64,000 bases of DNA from CAINVV01 sp964506325 (GCA_964506325.1 CAZDLO010000001.1:1-64000); one strand, 5' to 3'; shown: positions 1 through 9,455, counted from the stretch's first letter. The notes: a model not told the origin generated them from the sequence alone. Numbers and translations are program-made.

Positions 1-313
1 CCAGGCTATAGCCGGCGAACCTCTGCACAATGAAAAGCACCTGGTCCTGGTAGACAATAACTCCATATGTATCTTCCAGGATGGGGAGCAGGTCCGGGTG
101 GGGATAGTGCACCAATTCAAGGCCGTGTTTTGCCTTGATGAGACCCCACATTACCGGGTTTGAACTTCCCTGGTAGGAGATGTGTTCTTCCTTGCTGATA
201 TGAACCCCGACACTTTGAAAGAGGCCCTGTTCAAGGTCTTTGTAGAGAGTTTCGCTGTCAACAAGCACCCCATCCATATCAAAGATAAATGCCCTGCACT
301 CCGTCAAATCCAT
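1..313 (-). CDS. HAD-like phosphatase N-terminus joined in frame to a DnaE-like segment (partial)
   Basis: The reading frame starts at ATG 313-311 and stays open to the window edge. The first ~60 residues are a HAD-superfamily hydrolase start: motif I FDMDGVLVDSE (nucleophile Asp at residue 12) followed by a cap region like beta-phosphoglucomutase/YniC relatives. From about residue 66 the protein changes character: HPDLLPILEDTYGVIVYQDQ and then AGYSL are the classic conserved block of bacterial DNA polymerase III alpha (DnaE), which has no place in a HAD protein. The change falls at KHGLE, a string plausible in both families. I infer a recombined or misassembled junction rather than a working enzyme. 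The C-terminus lies outside the window. Confidence 0.6.
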   Translation of the reverse strand, partial: MDLTECRAFIFDMDGVLVDSETLYKDLEQGLFQSVGVHISKEEHISYQGSSNPVMWGLIKAKHGLELVHYPHPDLLPILEDTYGVIVYQDQVLFIVQRFAGYSL

Positions 314-621
314 GCGAATAATTTTATGCTAAATTAAACTAAAAATGGGATTGGATCAGGGGAAAAGTAAAAAAGCATGTTGCGATGGGCAAAGTGCATG
401 GACTGTATTTGACGACCCGGAAATAGGGGCAGACAATTTGGAGCCGGGAAGGGAAATCTTCACTTGCCGGGTATTAGTAATATTATTTTTGGAAGGGAAA
501 GACCTGGAAACGGGATTATCTCCTTCCATTAACCAACAAGACCTGGCAGGTTTTGAACTCCTTCCAGGTCTTGTAAGATATTGGTCTGCCTGAATCCCGG
601 TTACGGGGTCAGACTTATTGT
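314..621. other. intergenic region without a supported gene
   Basis: This lies between the leftward HAD-like start and the 3' end of the DUF4251 gene. An 82-codon open frame at 345-593 has no recognisable family and contains the palindromic repeat at 536-574, so I do not call it. A TAATTTAG element just upstream of 313 may be the -7 region for the HAD-like gene. Nothing else was seen. Confidence 0.5.
536..574. repeat. REP-like imperfect palindrome
   Basis: An 11-bp perfect inverted repeat, ACAAGACCTGG (536-546) and CCAGGTCTTGT (564-574), encloses a 17-nt loop that itself holds a short AGG/CCT pair. Palindromes of this ACCTG-type composition are scattered between genes in many Bacteroidota genomes. 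It sits downstream of the last gene of the leftward operon, so it could also act in termination or mRNA 3'-end stability, although it has no T-run. Confidence 0.55.
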
Positions 622-1131
622 TCAGACTACACCAGGCCTTTTGAAATACTTTGATTCTGTCCTTGGAATTAATTCCCCGGAGAATCTTTTAGTGCCACCC
701 TGTGGCTGGGAGATTATCACATCAGCATAGTTTCCTCCTTTTTTCATGAAGATCTCAATTTTGGCGGTGATATAAAATCCCTTCACCTGCATGACAATGC
801 TTATATTTCCCTTTTTATCAGGTTCCTGCTTGTATTCAGTCACATTGAGCTTGTTGGTGTACTGGTTCCCTGCCGGAATGCCCTGCAGGAAAATGGACTC
901 CTTTTCAAAGGACAGGAAGCTGGCAACATCTGTATTTGTCTGGATGGTTCTGTCGGTGGCCTCATAGGAATCAACGATGATTACATAGTCTTTTGCCTCT
1001 ATGGCTGCCACGGCTTTATCAAACTGGGCCTTTGCAGCAGCTTCTTTTTCTGCCTTCTTATTCTGGGCGATTGAAGTACCTGACAAAACAGCAATGATAC
1101 CAATCAGTAAAATATATCTTTTCATACCCAT
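622..1131 (-). CDS. DUF4251 family exported protein
   Basis: A 169-residue protein with an N-terminal signal peptide (hydrophobic ILLIGIIAVLSG, cleavage near SIAQ). The rest fits DUF4251, a small Bacteroidota-specific all-beta family of unknown function. It has the alternating beta-strand pattern and the conserved region with KKGNISIVMQVKG and a late FSGELI-type strand. ATG at 1131 shares its A with the TGA stop of the upstream lipoprotein gene; ATG at 1125 is an equally good start. It is the last gene of the leftward SusCD transcription unit, so its product is presumably periplasmic and expressed with the transport system. No function can be assigned from sequence. Confidence 0.7.
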   Translation of the reverse strand: MGMKRYILLIGIIAVLSGTSIAQNKKAEKEAAAKAQFDKAVAAIEAKDYVIIVDSYEATDRTIQTNTDVASFLSFEKESIFLQGIPAGNQYTNKLNVTEYKQEPDKKGNISIVMQVKGFYITAKIEIFMKKGGNYADVIISQPQGGTKRFSGELIPRTESKYFKRPGVV

Positions 1132-1979
1132 CAATTTAGCGCAGCAGTACTTAAACGGATGGCCTGTTCGGCATATTTGGCTCCCATTTTTCCGTTCATA
1201 TGGAAGATATAATTTCTCCCCTTACCCAGGGAGAAGGCAGTAGCTGTCCAGTCTGTAAGGGCACCTGTTGTTGTGGGGTAGTGCTTTAGCTGGTTGCCTG
1301 CCTCATCAAAGACGGTAAAGACCATACCGGTTTCGGTGCCGGACCATACCTTGATGCCGTTGCGCAAAAGCTTATAGGGAACAAGTGTGGAGGCTTCTTT
1401 AAAACCGCAGGTTGCGATGGTGATGTAGACATAAGGGCTGGCTGTTGTACCGGCACCACGTTTTCCCTTAAGGGTGAGTTTACCGTAAGGGGTTACTCCG
1501 TCTGCCTTGTATAACAGGTTCACAAACTGAATGTTGGCCGTAGTATCCGCCCAGGCATCGCTCGGAGGAAATACGCTGGCATCCTGGATTACATAAGGAG
1601 CTTCGGTCAGTGAGTAAATAAAGGAGGTAAATTTCCCTGCTCCCACAGTGAAGGTGTTGCTGTATTGCAAAACATCCTTGGTGGTTCCGGTATAGGCATC
1701 AACTTTGACAGACCCTTGTGGCACCACATGGTATTTTGCGGCACTGTTAGGGAAAATACCTCCTATTGCTGTCGAAACTTCAGAGACTAACTTGTCATTG
1801 TATTTAAGTCTCGTAATGTTGAGGGCAGTAGTGGATACAACTGGAATGTCATAGACCAACCTCACTTCAGCAGATGTTGCCGTATTGATATCCGTTGATC
1901 CGAATGTGATGACATTCTTTTCGCAGGAGACCACCAAAAGCACCACCATGATGGAGACTAATGCTAGTATTGTTTTCAT
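1131..1979 (-). CDS. SusCD-associated lipoprotein (DUF4397-like)
   Basis: A 282-residue lipoprotein. ATG 1979 is chosen over an upstream TTG; it gives a short signal ending in lipobox LLVVSC. The mature part is beta-rich and resembles tandem DUF4397/Ig-like repeats, for example TANIQFVNLLYKADGVTPYG at about residues 150-170. It follows susD by about 30 nt. In Bacteroidota, lipoproteins in this position (SusE/F-type) usually sit on the cell surface and help bind the substrate of the SusCD pair. That role is inferred from position; no glycan-binding residues were identified. Confidence 0.6.
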   Translation of the reverse strand: MKTILALVSIMVVLLVVSCEKNVITFGSTDINTATSAEVRLVYDIPVVSTTALNITRLKYNDKLVSEVSTAIGGIFPNSAAKYHVVPQGSVKVDAYTGTTKDVLQYSNTFTVGAGKFTSFIYSLTEAPYVIQDASVFPPSDAWADTTANIQFVNLLYKADGVTPYGKLTLKGKRGAGTTASPYVYITIATCGFKEASTLVPYKLLRNGIKVWSGTETGMVFTVFDEAGNQLKHYPTTTGALTDWTATAFSLGKGRNYIFHMNGKMGAKYAEQAIRLSTAALN

Positions 1980-2005
1980 TTTCAAATATTTTTAGATTAA
2001 TGTAA

Positions 2006-3799
2006 TTAATTTCCGGGTATGCTGAACCAAGGCATTGAACACTGATAATTGTCGGCATTGCCTGCAATTGGAGTCAGTGTTTTGAGTGATGGAAGATTCC
2101 ACATATACTCTGAGTTGTAACGCGGACGAAGCCTGTAGCAAGGTGATCCCAGGTTGGTAGTGGCAAATTTCCTTCTTCTGTCAATAACGTCGGCTGCCGG
2201 CAGAAAAAAGCCTTTGTACACCCTGTCTGGATTTGAATCCAGTTTGTGATAAGTCACGTCTGCCGTCCAGGATGTTCCTGTAGCAGGAACACCGCCTGTT
2301 CCAACAACCAGGTCATAGTGGTAGCGGCGCATGTCATTCCAGGTGTCAAGACTCCATGGGAAAAGTGCCACATATTTTTGCATCATGATGTGCGACAGTG
2401 AGAAGTCGGCCAAAGGGAGATTATTGACAAACTTACTGTTCAGATAATCAGTTGCCAAAGTGGCAAACCTTGCAGCAGTTATCTTATCCCCAATGACGGA
2501 GGTTTGCTTTCCTGCACTGTTTCTGACAGGGGTTCCGGTAACAATCAATCTTTTGACAAAATCCATATGTCCGGACACTGCGAGTTTGAAGGCATCATAT
2601 GCAGGTGATTTTTGTCCTTTCAGGAAAAGGGCTTCTGCCTTAATAAACTGGATTTCAGCATAACTTGCAAGTGGCCAAGGAGCATCGTCCCTGTAAAGCC
2701 ATCTTCCGGTTCCTGAAGTCGTAACAGTCGGAGTTGAGGTTAATCCCCAAAAATTGCAGGCGACAGCGTTGTCCATCTTTGTTCCTGTAAATCTATAAGT
2801 CCCCTTCTTGATTTTTGTCTGGTCAACCTGCATGGTGTCGAGGGTACCCAGTAAAAGAATTGCTCTAGGATCCAGGGTGGCAGTATCTGTAACCATCTGG
2901 TAGGTACTTAGTCCTTCAACCCCACCGGAACTGTTGTAGTTGGGGATGTTTCCGGTAAGCACCTGGGTAATATAATCTGATTGTGTGAATGAGTTGGCCA
3001 GGTTTGCCCTGAGAACACCAAAAAAATTGGAAGTTGTGCTTACACCTGTTGCCTGGAATACCATGTTTGCATCGTCAGAGGCACTGGTAAATGATTTATC
3101 TGCACAGATGATGGCAGAATCCAGGTAGGCAGTGTTCTTCCTGGCCATGGCAATGTAATTCTTGGCCAGCACTGCATAGGCTAATTTTTTCCATTTGGCA
3201 GCATCTCCTTTGTAAATCAGGTCTGCAGTAGCTAAAGTAGTAGGGTAGGCAGTATTGTCAACCTTTTCAAATTCAACAATGGCTTCTTTTGCCCAGGCAC
3301 GAACCTTCGAGAAGGCATATTCCTGAGAGTCATAATTGTGTGAAAGAAGACCGGGAACATAGGCGTCCTTTACAGGAAGATCTCCATGCAATGAGGCAAG
3401 GGTATGCCATGAATAGGCTTTGATGGTTAGGCCAATACCTGCGTATCTGAATTGACCGGCTGTTCTTCCATCGTTAATGATGTTCTCGAGGTTCATCCCC
3501 TGAAGCCAGTAAGACATCCTCCAGCATTCGCCGCCAGCATCACTTCCTGCAAAATAGGTGTTTTGAACACCAAATGTTGTCACATACGTTGAGGGTCCTC
3601 CAAAGTATTCAACCATAGGAGCAACTGCTCGCAGGTCATAGGCTATCCCCTCGTAGGAGGCAAGGACAGGTGCCAGACGAAGAACCGGCTCAACAGCGTC
3701 AGGAGCGTCCACATTGTTATTTACATTCAGCCAGGTATCAGTACAGGAGCTAAACCCGAGTACCATCAGCAGTATGAATGATATAGTAATTTTTCTCAT
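2006..3799 (-). CDS. susD: SusD/RagB-family surface lipoprotein
   Basis: A 597-residue lipoprotein with lipobox LGFSSC. It has the SusD-like helical (TPR) scaffold: an N-terminal DTWLNVNNN segment, internal helices, and a C-terminal region with WSLDTWNDMRRYHYD and YPR/LRPRYNSEYMWN-type sequence typical of the SusD-like_2 branch. SusD proteins cap the extracellular face of their SusC partner and capture the ligand. The gene begins only 12 nt after susC. Its position downstream of peptidoglycan-processing genes suggests muropeptide or peptidoglycan-oligosaccharide capture; the ligand itself is inferred. Confidence 0.9.
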   Translation of the reverse strand: MRKITISFILLMVLGFSSCTDTWLNVNNNVDAPDAVEPVLRLAPVLASYEGIAYDLRAVAPMVEYFGGPSTYVTTFGVQNTYFAGSDAGGECWRMSYWLQGMNLENIINDGRTAGQFRYAGIGLTIKAYSWHTLASLHGDLPVKDAYVPGLLSHNYDSQEYAFSKVRAWAKEAIVEFEKVDNTAYPTTLATADLIYKGDAAKWKKLAYAVLAKNYIAMARKNTAYLDSAIICADKSFTSASDDANMVFQATGVSTTSNFFGVLRANLANSFTQSDYITQVLTGNIPNYNSSGGVEGLSTYQMVTDTATLDPRAILLLGTLDTMQVDQTKIKKGTYRFTGTKMDNAVACNFWGLTSTPTVTTSGTGRWLYRDDAPWPLASYAEIQFIKAEALFLKGQKSPAYDAFKLAVSGHMDFVKRLIVTGTPVRNSAGKQTSVIGDKITAARFATLATDYLNSKFVNNLPLADFSLSHIMMQKYVALFPWSLDTWNDMRRYHYDLVVGTGGVPATGTSWTADVTYHKLDSNPDRVYKGFFLPAADVIDRRRKFATTNLGSPCYRLRPRYNSEYMWNLPSLKTLTPIAGNADNYQCSMPWFSIPGN

Positions 3800-3811
3800 C
3801 GCTTTGATTGA

Positions 3812-6800
3812 TTAAAAGGTTACACTTAAACCAAATGATATTCTCCTGGGCGCTGCAATGGCCATCATGTCAAATCCAGCTCCTCCTGTTCCTCCCAGTG
3901 CTGCTGAGTTGGAGTTACCAACCACATCAATTCCGGAATAGTTTGTCCAAACTGCCAGGTCGTTGCCTGCAGCAAAAACTGAAGCCTGGGTAATGGTATT
4001 CCTAAAGGTCTTTGTAAGCCATTCAGGATTGAGGTTGTAAGAAAGTCTTACCTCAGCCATTCTCAGGTAGTTGATGTTATCCTCTACCCAGTCGGGGTCC
4101 TGTCCTGCATAACCATACTGCAGGTCTCCCAGTTTCACGCCGATTGTATTGACGGTAGGTGCCACAGTGTTTTCATAGGTGTCTTTCAGCACCCCGTCAA
4201 AAACTACAGGAGCAGCTTCCCTCTGAATAACAGACTCTTTGCTGTAGCCGTATTGCTGCATGTAGCGTTTGGTCCCGTTAACAACGGTGGCGCCAAAACG
4301 TCCGTCCAGCAGGGCGGTAAGTGTAACTGACTTTTTATATATCAGTGACAGGTTTATGCCATAAAGCATTTTAGGTTCGCGGTCACCAATTACACTCCAG
4401 GTGCCTGAGGCCAGGGGAAGACCGGATGATGGATCGATCAGAACCTGTCCTGTGCTGCTTTTCTGGTAGTCAAGTCCTGTTAATGCAGTAATCGGGGATC
4501 CCACCATAATACCGTTCCGTATGTTTCCTGACACCCAGGTATAAGCATTGTAGTATTCAGAAACATTTTTGGGCAACGACTCAACATTGCTCCAGTTTTT
4601 GGTGAGGTTGAGCGCGGCATTGAATGTCCAGTCACGGTTCTTGATGATGTCACCATCGACCCTGAATTCGAATCCTTTTGTAGTGAAGGAGCCAACATTC
4701 ATGTTGTTCAGGACAAAGCCTGTGGCATAGCTCATACGGAACCCTGTTATGATCTGATCTTTTGAATCGGTCTGGTAGTAAGCCATATCAAATTTCAACC
4801 TGCTTCTGAACATGCGTCCTTCAATACCTGCTTCCCAGGAGGTGTTCATTTCCGGACGAAGTGTCGGGTTTGGCCCGGTAAACCCAAACCGGTAACCGCC
4901 ATATGAAGACGGGGCGGCCTCAAGAGCAGGGTATATTGAAAGTGGAGGTGCATCTTTACCTACTTGTGCAGCAGATGCCCGAAGTTTTAAATAGTTTATT
5001 TTCTCTGACAGCGGTTTCATAAATTGAAGGTCAGACAGTATAAAACTTGCATCCAGGGCAGGATAGAAGTAACTGTTGTTTTCCGGAGGCAGAGTGGATG
5101 ACCAGTCATTGGTACCACGGACAGTTATGAAAGCCAGGTTGTTGTAGGAAAATTCGAATGATCCTGACACGGACTGGAGCCTCCTTGACCTGGTTCTGGT
5201 TGTGTTGACCAATGTTGTAGGATCGCAATTGTTGATAGACTGAAAATTGGGAACCATGAATTTTTCACCATGAACAGACAAGGTTTGTGAAGCCTGCTCA
5301 AATTGCCTGTAACCAACCTGCCCGGAAACATCCAGCTTCCCGAACTGCTTTTTGTAGGTTGAAATGAGGTTGAGGGTCGGATTGTTTTCATTGACCTTTG
5401 ATTGATCATATGAACCTGTACCAGTTGCAGTTGAAGACCATTGAGGGTGACGGGAAATGATAATAGAAGTCTGGTTAACGTCCACCCCTACCTGCGCACG
5501 GATTAGTAAATCCTTGATTGGTTTGATGTTGACCACAACATTCGAAATCATATGCTGGCCCTCGTCGTAATTCCTGTTTTTATACAAATCGAAATAAGGA
5601 TTCAGGATGTCAACATCGGCATATTTGTTAGGATACCTGATATTACCAGCCGGGTCCAGGTAAGTTGTCATATCGTCGGTCAGTGGCCAGTTCATTGCCC
5701 TGTAAAGTATACCTCCTGTACCGCGGTCGACCTTGGTGTTGTCAAAATTGGAATAGGTCATGGATGCTTCCATGTTCAGCCATTTGGAAAGTATTGCGGT
5801 ACCCGCTACGCTGATGTTGTTACGGTCATACCCGGAAGTAGCTACCACACCGTTGTATTTTAAAGTACTCGCTGCAGCACGGAAAGTCATGTTTTCATTA
5901 CCGGCCTCGAAGGAGACATTGTGTTTCTGGCTGGTTCCTGTCTGGAAAAGGCTTTCTACATTGTTGTAGAGTTTGGTCCCCGGTGCATAGGTTGCTCCGT
6001 AGTGCCTGGAGGTGTAATAGTTGGTATTTCCATACATACCATTGTCGTAAGTGGTCTGGATTTCAGGATACTGATAGGCATTTTCAAACCCGAAAGTATT
6101 GCTGTACCTGACAATTCCTTTTCCTTTCATTCCTTTCTTGGTGGTAATAATGATGGCCCCGTTGGATGCATCACTGCCATAAAGTGCGGCGGCGGCTGCA
6201 CCTTTCAGAACGGTCATGCTCTCAATATCTTCAGGGTTAATGTCAGATGCACGGTTGGAGAAGTCCAGCTGGGCAGTTCCAACTACAGGATCAGAACCTT
6301 GTTTGGAGGCAAGACCACCGATCGGGTTGAAGGTGGTGTTGCTCAACGGGATACCGTCAATTACAAAAAGAGGCTGGTTGTTTCCCGAAATTGAGGTGGC
6401 ACCGCGGATGATAATCGAACTCGAAGATCCGGGTGTACCCCCTGAACTGGTGATCTGAACGCCTGAAACACGGCCCTGCAGGGAATTGACAAAGTTTTCC
6501 CTTCCTGATTCGACAATTTCCATCCCCTTCAGGGATTGGGTAGCCGCACCAACTGCCCGTGCTGCACGTTTGATACCAAATTCACCAGTGATTACAGTCT
6601 CTTCAAGCTGTATGGTCGACATGGTCAGTTTCACATCAATTACATTGGAAGTGCCGACTTTCATCTCCTGGGGTGTGTAACCTACAAAGGTGAACACCAG
6701 GGTACTTCCCTGGGCCGCCTTGATACTGTAGTTCCCCGCCATATCGGTAATTGTGCCCTGGGTGGTACCCTTTAGGACAACAGTAACTCCCGGCATGGTT

Positions 6801-6910
6801 TCATTTGTTTTGGCATCAGTTACCTGTCCTTTGACAGGTGCCTGTGCATAAGAGTCATTTGTAATCATGACCCCCATTACCATCAAACACAGTAAGAGGA
6901 TTGTTTTCAT
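3812..6910 (-). CDS. susC: SusC/RagA-family TonB-dependent outer membrane transporter
   Basis: A 1032-residue outer membrane protein with a signal peptide (cleavage near SYAQA). Next comes a carboxypeptidase-regulatory-like beta domain (~27-105, GQVTDAKTNETMPGVTVVLK), then the TonB-linked plug (~110-250, with LQGRVSGVQI, IIIRGATS and LFVIDGIPL), and then a 22-stranded barrel ending in the C-terminal aromatic signature LSVTF. Length and domain order are normal for SusC; no STN domain is present, so no direct anti-sigma signalling is expected. It forms the SusCD importer with the next gene. About 130 nt separate it from the epimerase gene, with no clear promoter, so it is probably co-transcribed. 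Confidence 0.95.
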   Translation of the reverse strand: MKTILLLCLMVMGVMITNDSYAQAPVKGQVTDAKTNETMPGVTVVLKGTTQGTITDMAGNYSIKAAQGSTLVFTFVGYTPQEMKVGTSNVIDVKLTMSTIQLEETVITGEFGIKRAARAVGAATQSLKGMEIVESGRENFVNSLQGRVSGVQITSSGGTPGSSSSIIIRGATSISGNNQPLFVIDGIPLSNTTFNPIGGLASKQGSDPVVGTAQLDFSNRASDINPEDIESMTVLKGAAAAALYGSDASNGAIIITTKKGMKGKGIVRYSNTFGFENAYQYPEIQTTYDNGMYGNTNYYTSRHYGATYAPGTKLYNNVESLFQTGTSQKHNVSFEAGNENMTFRAAASTLKYNGVVATSGYDRNNISVAGTAILSKWLNMEASMTYSNFDNTKVDRGTGGILYRAMNWPLTDDMTTYLDPAGNIRYPNKYADVDILNPYFDLYKNRNYDEGQHMISNVVVNIKPIKDLLIRAQVGVDVNQTSIIISRHPQWSSTATGTGSYDQSKVNENNPTLNLISTYKKQFGKLDVSGQVGYRQFEQASQTLSVHGEKFMVPNFQSINNCDPTTLVNTTRTRSRRLQSVSGSFEFSYNNLAFITVRGTNDWSSTLPPENNSYFYPALDASFILSDLQFMKPLSEKINYLKLRASAAQVGKDAPPLSIYPALEAAPSSYGGYRFGFTGPNPTLRPEMNTSWEAGIEGRMFRSRLKFDMAYYQTDSKDQIITGFRMSYATGFVLNNMNVGSFTTKGFEFRVDGDIIKNRDWTFNAALNLTKNWSNVESLPKNVSEYYNAYTWVSGNIRNGIMVGSPITALTGLDYQKSSTGQVLIDPSSGLPLASGTWSVIGDREPKMLYGINLSLIYKKSVTLTALLDGRFGATVVNGTKRYMQQYGYSKESVIQREAAPVVFDGVLKDTYENTVAPTVNTIGVKLGDLQYGYAGQDPDWVEDNINYLRMAEVRLSYNLNPEWLTKTFRNTITQASVFAAGNDLAVWTNYSGIDVVGNSNSAALGGTGGAGFDMMAIAAPRRISFGLSVTF

Positions 6911-7039
6911 TTCATTTTAATTTTGGTTTAATGTTGCTCATGAAGTATTTAATTTGTTTTGATTACTTTCTGCCTGATTCTTTTTCCATCATTCTTTTTT
7001 GAGTTTATGTTAAGTTTAATCCGAATATTCTGATGTATT

Positions 7040-8191
7040 CTAGCTCTTCCTGTCCTGTGACAGTTTCTTTATCCCGATGCCTGGCATGTCGTTCAGGGTC
7101 ACCTTACCTTCCACTACTTTCATCCCTTCGTAGACATCATTGGAAATAAGCAGGTTTCCGTCCAGGTCGGCCCAGTCAACTATCGGAGAAAGTTGAGCCG
7201 CAGCACTTGTACCACAAGAGGTTTCGGTCATACAACCGATCAGGGTTTTCATTTTAAGGCTTCTCGCCAGCTCAATTATTTTATGAGCCTCACGCATGCC
7301 TGTGCATTTCATCAGCTTGCAGTTGATGCCCGAATAGACTCCGTGCAACCGCTCGAGATCACCCAGCCGTTGCATGGCTTCATCGGCGAGTATTGGCAGC
7401 GGACTGTTTTGAGTAAGCCAGGCGGTGTCGTCGAAGTTGTGCTTGTCCATAGGTTGCTCGATAAATACAACTCCCTGTTCTTTGAGCCAGTGGATCTTAT
7501 CCAGGGCTTCCCTCCGGTCTTTCCAACCCTGGTTGACATCTACACAAAGAGGGACTTTTGTTACTGAACGAACGGCTCTGATCATCTCTTCATCGTTGCC
7601 GCCTCCGATCTTGACTTTCAGAATTTTAAAAGCAGAGGCTTCCTTTGTTTTTTCGATGACCTGGTCCTTTTTATCAATGCCGATGGTATAGGTTGTGAGC
7701 GGGGTCTTTTCTTGTGAATATCCCCAGATACGGAACCAGGGCTGATTGAGAAGCTTACCCACCAGGTCGTGGAGGGCAATGTCTACCGATGCTTTGGCGG
7801 CACAGTTTCCCGGCAGGATATTGTCCACATAATCAAGTATCTCCTCCATTCTGAAAGGGTCATTGAATTGGGATAAGTTCAGCGTGGACAGGAATTTTGT
7901 TGCAGTTTCGTGGGATTCACCCAGGTAAGGAGGCATGGATGCTTCGCCAAAACCGGTAAAACCTTCCCACTCCAGTTGCGTCAGCATCACAGCAGTGGTA
8001 GTTCTGGAGTTGGAGGCAATGGTAAAAGTATGTCTGAGCTGTAATTCATAAGGCTGGAAGGAAAGTTTCAGACCTTTCCCCGATCCCTGGTAACGCGGAA
8101 GGGACTTGCCATCTTTCGGGAAGGATGAAAGAATGCCTGCTCCGGCTGCCATGGTGGTTGCTCCTATAAATGTCCTTCGATTGGTTTTCAT
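7040..8191 (-). CDS. exported L-Ala-D/L-Glu (dipeptide) epimerase
   Basis: A 383-residue enolase-superfamily protein of the muconate-lactonizing/dipeptide-epimerase branch. The active-site set is present: a Lys-x-Lys pair (LKVKIGG, ~residue 190), metal ligands in CVDVNQGW, FIEQPMD and ILADEAM, and the second catalytic Lys in NCKLMKCTG. These enzymes (E. coli YcjG, B. subtilis YkfB) convert L-Ala-D-Glu from peptidoglycan stem peptides to L-Ala-L-Glu. The N-terminus NRRTFIGATTMAAGAG is a twin-arginine export signal, so this copy should act in the periplasm, next to the NlpC/P60 lipoprotein encoded just upstream that would release L-Ala-D-Glu. Confidence 0.85.
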   Translation of the reverse strand: MKTNRRTFIGATTMAAGAGILSSFPKDGKSLPRYQGSGKGLKLSFQPYELQLRHTFTIASNSRTTTAVMLTQLEWEGFTGFGEASMPPYLGESHETATKFLSTLNLSQFNDPFRMEEILDYVDNILPGNCAAKASVDIALHDLVGKLLNQPWFRIWGYSQEKTPLTTYTIGIDKKDQVIEKTKEASAFKILKVKIGGGNDEEMIRAVRSVTKVPLCVDVNQGWKDRREALDKIHWLKEQGVVFIEQPMDKHNFDDTAWLTQNSPLPILADEAMQRLGDLERLHGVYSGINCKLMKCTGMREAHKIIELARSLKMKTLIGCMTETSCGTSAAAQLSPIVDWADLDGNLLISNDVYEGMKVVEGKVTLNDMPGIGIKKLSQDRKS

Positions 8192-8279
8192 TCAAAACTA
8201 TTTTGTATTCAGATGGCTGACGAAACAGTCAATTAAAAACTATGATTATTTCACCCTTGAATGCGTTATGATCTTTTTT

Positions 8280-9455
8280 TCAGTACCATGGATGGTTTTT
8301 TACCATCACAATACCTTTGTTCCCTTCTGATCCGATAATTGTTCTGCCTCCAAGCCAGGTATCGGCCCGTTTTTTGGAGTAATTTTTGTCAGCAGGATTG
8401 AAACTGTCGATTCTTACATATCCCGAAGAGTTAATATACAGGCCATTATCCAGGTACATTCCAACATGTGTTGCTCTTGCAGGATTTTCGCTGTCGGCTT
8501 TCTTCCCAAAGAAAACAAGGTCCCCGCTTTTTAGTCTCCCGTATCCGTTCTGAGGATCTGAAAATTCACCATGCCTGAACTGGAGGGAGGCATCGCGTGC
8601 GAGGATGATTCCGTTCAGGAAATATACTGTTTTGGTAAACCCGCTGCAGTCAACACCCTTGCTCGAGGTTCCTCCCCACAAATAGGGACGTCCCATCAGG
8701 GACTTTGCGCAGCTCGTAAGGCTTGCCCGAGTTGGAACCGTGCTTTTCCTCCAAAGTCCGAAATCCATGGCATCACTTGCCGGGATAGCCAGTCTCCTGC
8801 CATCGGGCATTTCAAGGACATACTCACCTTTATGAAGGGTATCTGATTTAAGGATATTTCCAGCTACCAGATCCGTCACTGCCTCTTTTGTTTCAGGATG
8901 AGAACCCGTCCCACCCAAAGGAAGGTAGATCACTCTTTTGGATTCTCTCCAGGCAGCCATGCCGGTTGAATCCCTCTGATCCAAGGCATTGTCATCAACC
9001 CATCCGATGTAGCTGTCGGGAGTTTGTATCAACAACCAGTGTTTTGATTTTTTCAGGATTTTTACCGGGGTTCCGAGAAGTGCCTGGGTAGCCATTTCAG
9101 CATCATCTCCCGGATTTGTACGGATGTTGCATACACTGACAGTGACCAACCCCCAGGTTTTTTCCCCGGTCGAATCAGCCGGCAATACCTTCAGGCTATC
9201 TATAACCTGGAATTTTGAACTGTTCAGGGAGGAAATCAGGGCAATTTTCCCATCGGGGGAGGTTGTTTCTCCGTTAACAACGAGATGATCTCCTTTTTCA
9301 GTGAATCGGATATTGAAGAGATCTTCGCGTCCGTCAGGTGCATACTTGCCGATAACAGTCTTTGAGATCTGCTCAGCTTCAGGTAACCTGGAGACATTCG
9401 TACGGCAGGATATTGATAAAAGCGCACCTGCCATGCAAATGAGATAACGGATCAT
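8280..9455 (-). CDS. NlpC/P60 lipoprotein, gamma-D-glutamyl-L-diamino acid endopeptidase-like
   Basis: A 391-residue lipoprotein. ATG 9455 is preferred over 9491 because it gives a compact signal with lipobox LLSISC (Cys17). One or two SH3-like domains occupy ~100-230 (VCNIRTNPGDDAEM, SYIGWVDDNAL), followed by a C-terminal NlpC/P60 domain with catalytic Cys270 in GVDCSGFTK, His330 in ATHVGMYLD and a polar third residue near INSSG. This architecture matches YkfC-type enzymes, which cut the D-Glu to diaminopimelate bond in tri- and tetrapeptides after the stem has been freed. The next gene epimerises the L-Ala-D-Glu product, so the two form a two-step peptide-trimming module. Confidence 0.85.
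   Translation of the reverse strand: MIRYLICMAGALLSISCRTNVSRLPEAEQISKTVIGKYAPDGREDLFNIRFTEKGDHLVVNGETTSPDGKIALISSLNSSKFQVIDSLKVLPADSTGEKTWGLVTVSVCNIRTNPGDDAEMATQALLGTPVKILKKSKHWLLIQTPDSYIGWVDDNALDQRDSTGMAAWRESKRVIYLPLGGTGSHPETKEAVTDLVAGNILKSDTLHKGEYVLEMPDGRRLAIPASDAMDFGLWRKSTVPTRASLTSCAKSLMGRPYLWGGTSSKGVDCSGFTKTVYFLNGIILARDASLQFRHGEFSDPQNGYGRLKSGDLVFFGKKADSENPARATHVGMYLDNGLYINSSGYVRIDSFNPADKNYSKKRADTWLGGRTIIGSEGNKGIVMVKNHPWY

Noticed and set aside
345..593. 82-codon plus-strand open frame
   Set aside because: No family resemblance, low-complexity composition, overlaps the REP-like palindrome; more likely chance.
5921..6394. 157-codon plus-strand frame inside susC
   Set aside because: Antisense of conserved plug-domain codons; no independent start signal or family.
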